Below are positions 1-5,283 of a stretch of 15,769 bases of DNA, in pieces. The notes below the pieces were generated by a model. That model worked only from the letters and a program-made list of their open reading frames with translations. It did not search any database and was not told the DNA's origin. This stretch comes from Methanoregulaceae archaeon (GTDB lineage: Archaea; Halobacteriota; Methanomicrobia; Methanomicrobiales; Methanospirillaceae). The translations under genes were made by a program, and so were the position numbers. Numbering within the stretch: the first letter of the stretch is position 1; each line of letters begins with the position of its first letter. Where the stretch lies: the NCBI GenBank assembly GCA_025453715.1, contig JALOPT010000015.1, forward strand, positions 1-15,769. Reading direction: 5' to 3'.

Positions 1-1154
1 AGATAAAAAGCCCCCTTGATTCAGGTGATACCCGTGTCACCGTGCGGGCTCTCCGGGCACTTGGTTCTGATATTTGCGAGAAACCCGGGCTTTTTCGTGT
101 CATGGGATGTTCCGGGAGCTTCCCCTGCAGGGAGATGGTTACGCTGGACATGGATAACTCCGGCACCAGCTTCAGGCTCCTGACGGCAGCTGCATTACTC
201 TGCAGCCAACCGGTAATTTTTATGGGGAGCCCCCGAATGCAGGAACGCCCGGTCGGATACCTTGTGGATGCTCTTAATTCTATTGGTGGCAGGATCCGGT
301 ACCTTGGAAAGGTGAACTATCCCCCAATTATTGTGGAGGGTACGATCCGTGGTGGGGTAGTATCAATTCCTGGCAGTATCAGCAGCCAGTTTATTTCAGC
401 ACTGATGATATCGGCCCCCTACGCCGAATCCGATGTCGAGATCCTGGTCACCGGGGAAATTGCATCAAGGTCATACCTGGACATTACCGCCGAGTGCATG
501 GAGATCTTCGGGGTGAAACCTGCCCGTGAAGGGTACCACCGGTTCATGATCAGGCCGGGTACAAGGTACCAGGGACGGGATTATACGATAGAAGGCGACT
601 ATTCGTCAGCATCGTACTTTTTTGCAATCGCTGCAGTCACCGGGGGTATGGTAGATGTTGAAGGGCTCAATCCCGTATCCGTGCAGGGAGACCGGATGTT
701 TGTCGAAGCACTAGGCCGTATGGGGTGCAGGGTGACATACCAGGCAGATACCGTCAGGGTAGAGCGGGCTGGTGAGCTTACGGGAATCACCATAGATATG
801 TCTTCATCACCTGACACGGTACAGACACTTTGTATGGTTGCAGCGATGGCCTCCTCGCCGTCACACATTACAGGGATCTCTCATCTTAAATACAAGGAAA
901 GTGACCGTCTCAAAGCAACAGTTGACCTCCTGAACGGGTTGGGTGGAAACGCACATATGACCGGCGACGCTATCATTATCAATCCTGTTCCACTCCATGG
1001 TGGGACTATTGACCCGGGAGATGACCACCGGACTGCGATGAGCGCTGCAGTGCTGGCACTTACACGGGGGGATATCACTATCCGGAATGCAGAATGTGTC
1101 GAAAAGTCGTTCCCGGATTTTTTTAACATTGTAAGGGGGATTGCACCAGAATGA
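1..1154 (+). CDS. aroA: 3-phosphoshikimate 1-carboxyvinyltransferase (EPSP synthase), 5' end missing
   Basis: This enzyme transfers the enolpyruvyl group of PEP to shikimate 3-phosphate, the sixth step of the cytosolic shikimate pathway. The reading frame is open from base 3 (visible start ...SPLDSGDTRVTVRALRALG), which matches an internal part of the EPSPS N-terminal region, so the true start lies upstream of the window and the GTG at 42 is not the start. About 383 residues are visible against a usual 420-430. Diagnostic motifs appear in order: DNSGTSFRLL, the PEP-binding GSPRMQERPVG, SSQFISALM, EGDYSSASYF, the catalytic Asp in SSSPDTVQTL, the catalytic Glu in KYKESDRLKAT, and the C-terminal DDHRTAMSAAVLAL. 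No active-site motif is missing. A fused shikimate kinase/dehydrogenase gene follows after 35 bases, which suggests one transcript. Confidence 0.96.
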   Translation, partial: IKSPLDSGDTRVTVRALRALGSDICEKPGLFRVMGCSGSFPCREMVTLDMDNSGTSFRLLTAAALLCSQPVIFMGSPRMQERPVGYLVDALNSIGGRIRYLGKVNYPPIIVEGTIRGGVVSIPGSISSQFISALMISAPYAESDVEILVTGEIASRSYLDITAECMEIFGVKPAREGYHRFMIRPGTRYQGRDYTIEGDYSSASYFFAIAAVTGGMVDVEGLNPVSVQGDRMFVEALGRMGCRVTYQADTVRVERAGELTGITIDMSSSPDTVQTLCMVAAMASSPSHITGISHLKYKESDRLKATVDLLNGLGGNAHMTGDAIIINPVPLHGGTIDPGDDHRTAMSAAVLALTRGDITIRNAECVEKSFPDFFNIVRGIAPE

Positions 1155-1172
1155 TTGGGTATTATGTATTGG

Positions 1173-1182
1173 AAAAGGAGGA
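1173..1182 (+). promoter_or_regulatory. Ribosome binding site of the kinase/dehydrogenase fusion gene
   Basis: The sequence AAAAGGAGGA has a GGAGG core at 1177-1181, 8 bases before the ATG at 1190. It fixes the start of the fusion gene and shows that the kinase domain is translated from its own strong site. Confidence 0.8.
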
Positions 1183-1189
1183 CTAGTGT

Positions 1190-2578
1190 ATGGTAAGAAT
1201 TGTTCTCACCGGTTTCCGGGGGACAGGTAAGACGAGGGTTGGGGAACTCCTTGCACACATGCTCAACGTGCCGTTTTTTGATACCGATGCCCTTATTGAG
1301 AAACGTGCAGGTATGACTGTATACGAAATATTCCAGAAGTACGGGGAGGAATATTTCCGGAAGAAGGAATGTGATGCGATTGCCTCCCTTGACCTGACCG
1401 ATTCCGTGGTCAGCACGGGTGGGGGGGCAATAATGAACCCCTCGAACGTTGCTGCGCTCAGAAAGGGGAGTGTCATGTTCCTTCTCACGGCAGATGACCG
1501 GACCATCGAGCAGAGAATTGCACGAACTGAACGTCCCTCCCTTACCCGGCTTCCCCTCCGGGATGAAATTCATGAACTCCAGGCGATCAGGAGACCGTTT
1601 TATATCGCTGCGGCAGATTTTTGCATCAATACTTCGCGGAAAGATGCAAATGAGACTGCCATGGTCATACGGCATACTGTGGCCGAGGGGACATCAAGCC
1701 TCAAGGATGGAACAGGGTTTGTTTCATTTGCGAGGAGGACCACAATTGCACGGGAGGAAGCCGATATACTGGAACAGATTCTTTTATCGCCAGGCCGGGA
1801 CCCGCTCACGCGGATATATGCTGTTGCAGGAAACCCCTGCAGCCATAGCCTTTCCCCTGTTCTCTTCAACCGCCTGTTCTCGCAGTACCGCCTGAACAGT
1901 CATTACACAAGATTATGCTGGCCTGATTTTGGAGAAATTATCAGGGAAGCAAAAAAAATCGATGTCCGCGGGCTTTCTGTGACCATTCCCTTTAAAAGCG
2001 AGGCTCTGGCATTTATCGATGAAGCTGATGAACACACGGAGGCAATCGGCGCGTCCAATACACTCGTAATGTGTGAAGGTACAACGTTCGGGTTTAATAC
2101 CGACTGGACCGGCATACGGGAACCGCTCAGCCACCTGAAAGGATCGAGTGCAGCCGTTATCGGGGCAGGGGGTGCTGCTGCGGCAGCAGTGTATGCATTA
2201 CAGTCCCTCGACATGGATGTAACGATCTTTACCAGGACACCGGCCAAAGCTCAGGGGCTTTCAACGAGATTTTCAGTTCCGGTCAAACCCATGCCCGGGT
2301 TTGCCGAGGCAAAACCTGATATTGTTATCAACGCAACCCCGGTCGGAATGGGGTCGGATATGCGTTCACCTGTTGATACGTCCCTCTTGAAAGCTGGTAT
2401 GACGGTGTTTGATCTTGTGTATACACCTTCAGAGACCCCCCTTCTCATCGCAGCCCGGAAAGCCGGGTGCATCACGATTCCCGGGGCAGAAATGTTCGTA
2501 CGCCAGGCATGTGCCCAGTTCCGGTGTTTTACCGGTATTGAGGTCACTCCGGCGATTGTACGGGGGTATGTTATTTGA
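1190..2578 (+). CDS. Bifunctional shikimate kinase / shikimate dehydrogenase fusion
   Basis: One 462-residue protein carries two consecutive shikimate-pathway enzymes. Residues 1-165 are an AroK-type P-loop shikimate kinase: Walker A GFRGTGKT (8-15), the DTD shikimate/Mg site (31-33), FRKKE (56-60), STGGGAI (75-81), the lid segment RTERPSLT (112-119) and RRPFY (134-138). Residues about 208-462 are an AroE-type, NAD(P)-dependent dehydrogenase: substrate-binding CSHSLSP, SVTIPFK with the catalytic Lys, FNTDWTG with the catalytic Asp, the Rossmann loop GAGGAAAAA, and INATPVGM. A linker of about 40 residues joins them. All catalytic residues of both halves are present, so both activities are expected. 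Most archaea use an unrelated GHMP-family shikimate kinase, so a bacterial-type kinase here is unusual and suggests past acquisition (inference). It lies between aroA and aroC in the same orientation. Confidence 0.94.
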   Translation: MVRIVLTGFRGTGKTRVGELLAHMLNVPFFDTDALIEKRAGMTVYEIFQKYGEEYFRKKECDAIASLDLTDSVVSTGGGAIMNPSNVAALRKGSVMFLLTADDRTIEQRIARTERPSLTRLPLRDEIHELQAIRRPFYIAAADFCINTSRKDANETAMVIRHTVAEGTSSLKDGTGFVSFARRTTIAREEADILEQILLSPGRDPLTRIYAVAGNPCSHSLSPVLFNRLFSQYRLNSHYTRLCWPDFGEIIREAKKIDVRGLSVTIPFKSEALAFIDEADEHTEAIGASNTLVMCEGTTFGFNTDWTGIREPLSHLKGSSAAVIGAGGAAAAAVYALQSLDMDVTIFTRTPAKAQGLSTRFSVPVKPMPGFAEAKPDIVINATPVGMGSDMRSPVDTSLLKAGMTVFDLVYTPSETPLLIAARKAGCITIPGAEMFVRQACAQFRCFTGIEVTPAIVRGYVI

Positions 2579-2622
2579 ACGGAACAAGATGGTTTCTCCA
2601 TGTACAGGATGAACCGGCGATG

Positions 2623-2632
2623 AAAGGAGGTG
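2623..2632 (+). promoter_or_regulatory. Ribosome binding site deciding the aroC start
   Basis: The sequence AAAGGAGGTG has its GGAGG core at 2626-2630, 8 bases before the ATG at 2639. An in-frame GTG at 2630 overlaps this site and therefore cannot be the main start. Confidence 0.75.
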
Positions 2633-2638
2633 TCCGGG

Positions 2639-3664
2639 ATGAATACATTCGGTAGTAACTTCCGTTGTACCACGTTTGGTGAAAGCCACGGAAAAGCACT
2701 CGGTGTGGTTATCGACGGTTGCCCGGCAGGGATCCCGTTGGTAGAAGCAGATATACAGCCACTCCTGGACAGGAGACGTCCCGGCCAGTCTGACCTTACC
2801 ACGCAGAGAAAGGAGGAGGACCTTGTTGAGATATTTTCAGGGACCTTTGAGGGAATAACTACCGGGACGCCTATTGCCCTAATTATCCGGAATAATGATA
2901 TGAAAACAGGAGATTACCATCACCTCAGGGAGGTATTCAGGCCAGGTCATGCTGATTTTACCTACCAGAGGAAATACGGTATACGGGATTACCGGGGTGG
3001 GGGACGTAGCTCCGGCAGGGAGACAATATCCCGGGTTGCGGCGGGGGCCGTCGCAATGAAGTTGCTTGGTTATGCCGGCGTTTCAATATCCGGGCAGGTT
3101 ATTGAAGTCCATGGGAAAATCTCCCCCTTTGAAATGGAGGCAGAGATCAGGGCTGCAAGGGATGCAGGAAATTCTGTCGGAGGGAGAGTTGAGATAGTCG
3201 CAAAGGGTACCCCTCCGGGTATTGGTGACCCCGTGTCCGGCAAACTCGATGCTGCAATTGCCCATGCCATGATGGGGATTGGATCAGTGAAGGGCGTTGA
3301 GATAGGTGATGGGTTCGGCACATCTGCATTGTACGGGAGTGAAAATAACGATGAAATGACCCCTGAAGGATTTTTAACCAATCATGCAGGGGGTATTCTT
3401 GGGGGTATCAGTACGGGAGCGGACATCGTTGTCCGTATTGCAGTAAAACCTACCCCCTCAATTTCAATGGAACAAAAGACAGTGACAGTGGCCGGACAGC
3501 CTGCAATTATCTCGGTGGAAGGGAGGCACGATCCCTGCATCGCCCCCCGGATTGTGCCGGTTGCTGAAGCGATGCTTGCTCTGGTGCTGGCAGACCTCCT
3601 TCTTGAACAGCTGAAGTATTCGGGGTTTTCCGACCTTCGAAAAAATAAACCCGGAGCGTTCTAA
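2639..3664 (+). CDS. aroC: Chorismate synthase
   Basis: This enzyme converts EPSP to chorismate, the last step of the common aromatic pathway, and needs reduced FMN. The 341-residue product carries all three family signatures: GESHGKALGVVIDGCPAG near the N terminus, RGGGRSSGRETISRVAAGA around residues 118-136, and RHDPCIAPRIVPVAEAM near residue 295. Length is in the usual 340-390 range. The ATG at 2639 was chosen because the protein then begins MNTFGSNFRCTTFGESHG as in other family members and because a strong ribosome binding site lies 8 bases upstream. The gene is 60 bases downstream of the kinase/dehydrogenase fusion and is probably the last gene of that unit. I see no separate flavin reductase gene nearby. 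Confidence 0.96.
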   Translation: MNTFGSNFRCTTFGESHGKALGVVIDGCPAGIPLVEADIQPLLDRRRPGQSDLTTQRKEEDLVEIFSGTFEGITTGTPIALIIRNNDMKTGDYHHLREVFRPGHADFTYQRKYGIRDYRGGGRSSGRETISRVAAGAVAMKLLGYAGVSISGQVIEVHGKISPFEMEAEIRAARDAGNSVGGRVEIVAKGTPPGIGDPVSGKLDAAIAHAMMGIGSVKGVEIGDGFGTSALYGSENNDEMTPEGFLTNHAGGILGGISTGADIVVRIAVKPTPSISMEQKTVTVAGQPAIISVEGRHDPCIAPRIVPVAEAMLALVLADLLLEQLKYSGFSDLRKNKPGAF

Positions 3665-3665
3665 C

Positions 3666-3719
3666 TTTTTTCAATGGGTAATTGCAATAACAACCAATAA
3701 AACGGGGGGAATACCCCCG
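3666..3719 (+). terminator. Probable transcription termination region after aroC
   Basis: A run of six T (3666-3671) follows the aroC stop codon directly. A short GC-rich stem follows: CGGGGG (3703-3708), loop GAATA, CCCCCG (3714-3719). Archaeal termination commonly occurs at T-rich tracts, so the T run is the likelier signal and the hairpin may stabilise the RNA end. This is inferred from base composition and position only. Confidence 0.45.
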
Positions 3720-3896
3720 GTCTCTCACTTGAATCTCCTGTTACTGTGGTATTTATCATTCGAAAAATTGGAGAAGTCCGGAGTCCGGTAATTTTCCATT
3801 AACGGGGTCGTTTCAGCGGGACATCAGCGTCAGGGCCGGATAGATATGTAATTTATAAAAGACAAGGTTGGTTCTAAGGCAGGTATACTTAATTTT
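3720..3896. other. Intergenic stretch between convergent aroC and aroD
   Basis: No open reading frame in this stretch resembles a gene. It contains a strong symmetrical TATA-like element (TTTATAAA, 3852-3859, inside AATTTATAAAAG) and the direct repeat TCCGG-AG-TCCGG near 3780. No tRNA or box C/D layout is recognisable. The TATA-like element could direct a short transcript, but nothing in the sequence proves it. Confidence 0.4.
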
Positions 3897-4538
3897 TTAA
3901 CCGGTTTCCGGCAGGAGGCGGGTATAAATTTCCTTCAGATCTCTGATATGGTACTGGCCTGCTGCGGTAGCCTCACCGGCATGCCCGAATATCCACGCTG
4001 AACCGAAAAGGGGGAGAAGCGGGCGCATGTGCCGGTACGGTTCACCCATAATACTTGTAATAACCGGCTTTTCAGCATGGAGCGTGAATGAAAGGAATAT
4101 GATCATATCATGTTCGTCAGACGGGGTGACCACTATTTTCGGTATATCGCCATATTTACGGAGGTTATCCTCTATAGTGGCCAGTTCCTGTATTGACGGC
4201 ATCCGTTTCAGGTGATATGAAGCGACAATACTGACACCCTGCTCCCTGATGATCCGGGCATGTTGGGAGAACCTTTGTTCGATATCGATATAGGATGCGT
4301 AAGGGAGAAGATTCTGTATCGTCCCAAGCCATTCGTCCGGTGTACCGGAAAAGGTCCCACCTTCCTGATCGCTTCGCAGTGTCAGAATTAAGGGGATTTC
4401 CGTCCTTGCATACCATTCCTGGACGATTTCTGGCAGGTCGCCCTGCATGAGGTCAAGACGTAATTCAATCAGGCCAGGGTTATACCGGAGCAGATCTGTC
4501 GCGCCAGGCCGCTCATTCGTGGATACAACTATCTTCAT
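3897..4538 (-). CDS. aroD: 3-dehydroquinate dehydratase, type I
   Basis: This enzyme dehydrates 3-dehydroquinate to 3-dehydroshikimate through a Schiff base, the step before the dehydrogenase encoded in the fusion gene. The 213-residue product is a type I (AroD/AroQ1-unrelated) TIM barrel: IELRLDL (24-30, with the substrate-binding Glu), LTLRSDQEGG (52-61), catalytic His109 in VASYHL, Schiff-base Lys134 in DIPKIVVTP, then IMGEPYRHMRP, FGSAWIFG and AAGQYHI. The usual MGxxGxxSR segment reads MGEPYRHMR, which keeps the Arg. The start at 4538 (MKIVVSTNERPG) fits the family and has GGGAGGT upstream; an in-frame ATG 18 codons earlier (4592) falls in the inferred promoter. It converges on aroC and diverges from a membrane protein gene. 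Confidence 0.93.
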   Translation of the reverse strand: MKIVVSTNERPGATDLLRYNPGLIELRLDLMQGDLPEIVQEWYARTEIPLILTLRSDQEGGTFSGTPDEWLGTIQNLLPYASYIDIEQRFSQHARIIREQGVSIVASYHLKRMPSIQELATIEDNLRKYGDIPKIVVTPSDEHDMIIFLSFTLHAEKPVITSIMGEPYRHMRPLLPLFGSAWIFGHAGEATAAGQYHIRDLKEIYTRLLPETG

Positions 4539-4555
4539 CCGCAGGGTACCTCCCG

Positions 4556-4565
4556 ATAAGATATT
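4556..4565 (+). promoter_or_regulatory. Inferred core promoter of the membrane protein gene
   Basis: ATAAGATATT centred near 4561 would place a transcription start near 4587, about 11 bases before the ATG at 4598. With the aroD TATA element it forms an inverted repeat, TAAGATAT (4557-4564) and ATATCTTA (4581-4588). No clear Shine-Dalgarno sequence precedes the ATG, which fits a very short leader. Confidence 0.4.
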
Positions 4566-4576
4566 CCCCCCCCTGT

Positions 4577-4590
4577 TCTTATATCTTAAC
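4577..4590 (-). promoter_or_regulatory. Inferred core promoter of aroD
   Basis: On the minus strand the sequence TTAAGATATAAG contains a TATA-like element centred near 4583. A start about 26 bases downstream falls near 4557, giving a leader of about 19 bases that carries the GGGAGGT site of aroD. A run of eight G (minus strand, 4573 to 4566) lies between the TATA element and the inferred start. Confidence 0.5.
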
Positions 4591-4597
4591 AACCAGC

Positions 4598-5137
4598 ATG
4601 CCAGAACAGGTGGCTCCCACCAGGGGGATATTCAGGGATAGTGTTATTGCGCTAGGTATTTCAGGGATAGCGCCAATTCTGGCAGGCTTCTTCTTTATGA
4701 TCTCCCCTGCGTCTGTCCTTGCACTGATCTCAGCGACGTTGGTACTGGAGTATGGTGCAGTATTCATCGGAAATGCCCTTGGCATGGATAATGCATTTAT
4801 CTTGCTCACTGTTTCACTTGTAGCCGCTGGAATTATTTTTTTCCAGTTATCATTATTCGACTTTGTAGGGAATAGTACTCCGCGTGTTGCTGGGTTTTTT
4901 GAACGAATACACGGGAAATACGGTTCATCACGGTATATAAAAAAATACGGTATATATGCCCTCATACCTGGGATGCTGGTGGCAGGGTTTTATGTATGTC
5001 CGGCCGTTGCATGGCTCCTGGGGTGGGACCGGAGGATTGCATTTATTCTCATGGCGGGAACATTCTGTGCCGCATCGGTGTTCCTGCTCCCGGTAAGTGA
5101 GGGATTGATCCAATGGATAACCAGCCTTGCGGGTTGA
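4598..5137 (+). CDS. Small multi-spanning membrane protein, weakly resembling COG2426
   Basis: The 179-residue product is strongly hydrophobic with about five predicted membrane segments (roughly residues 15-35, 38-62, 66-87, 117-141 and 147-168). A charged loop at about 88-116 contains several Arg and Lys (FERIHGKYG, SRYIKKYG). The second half, with KYGIYALIPGMLVAG followed by AWLLGWDRRIAFILMAG, recalls the archaeal and bacterial 'small multidrug export' family COG2426, but the N-terminal ELRG-type motif of that family is absent, so this is a weak assignment. No signal peptide or catalytic motif is visible. It shares an upstream region with divergent aroD. A role in transport is only a guess; function is unknown. 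Confidence 0.75.
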   Translation: MPEQVAPTRGIFRDSVIALGISGIAPILAGFFFMISPASVLALISATLVLEYGAVFIGNALGMDNAFILLTVSLVAAGIIFFQLSLFDFVGNSTPRVAGFFERIHGKYGSSRYIKKYGIYALIPGMLVAGFYVCPAVAWLLGWDRRIAFILMAGTFCAASVFLLPVSEGLIQWITSLAG

Positions 5138-5283
5138 ACCGCACGGTGCATGGGGAATCATGGCCAGGAAAGCAGCATTAAGAATACGGTTTGCATATTC
5201 TTATTCAATGTCATGCGAGCGCAGGGGTGAGCAGGTTACTATATGACAAATAACCCTCCGGGATGGAGGGGGCCGGGTTTCAA
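5138..5283. repeat. Intergenic region with an inverted repeat upstream of the U32 gene
   Basis: A perfect 8-base inverted repeat, TAAGAATA (5179-5186) and TATTCTTA (5196-5203) with a 9-base spacer, lies about 35 bases before the inferred TATA element of the next gene. Its size and position suit a protein-binding operator or, less likely, the end of the upstream transcript. No small gene or RNA is recognisable here. Confidence 0.4.
5237..5246 (+). promoter_or_regulatory. Inferred core promoter of the U32 gene
   Basis: TACTATATGA is centred near 5242, which would place transcription initiation near 5267. That is just after the upstream ATG at 5263 and before the ATG at 5284, so it supports the downstream start. 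The arms GGTTA (5234-5238) and TAACC (5251-5255) flank the element. Confidence 0.4.

Noticed and set aside
42..44. GTG as the start of aroA
   Set aside because: The frame upstream (from base 3) still encodes conserved EPSPS sequence, so the gene begins before the window.
881..1675. Long minus-strand open frame across the aroA end and the kinase domain
   Set aside because: It is antisense to two well-recognised enzymes, has no family motif and no sensible start context.
2630..2638. GTG 2630 as the aroC start
   Set aside because: It overlaps the ribosome binding site; the ATG at 2639 has proper spacing and the family N terminus.
2251..2802. Minus-strand open frame across the aroE domain and aroC start
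   Set aside because: It overlaps two confident genes on the other strand and has no protein-like features.
3770..3840. Possible box C/D small RNA (TGATG and CTGA on the minus strand)
   Set aside because: The boxes are only five bases apart and the required second pair is missing.
4579..4965. Minus-strand open frame opposite the membrane protein
   Set aside because: No motif is visible, and the plus-strand frame has clear membrane segments.
5263..5283. ATG 5263 as the U32 start
   Set aside because: The inferred transcription start is after it, and conserved family sequence begins at 5284.
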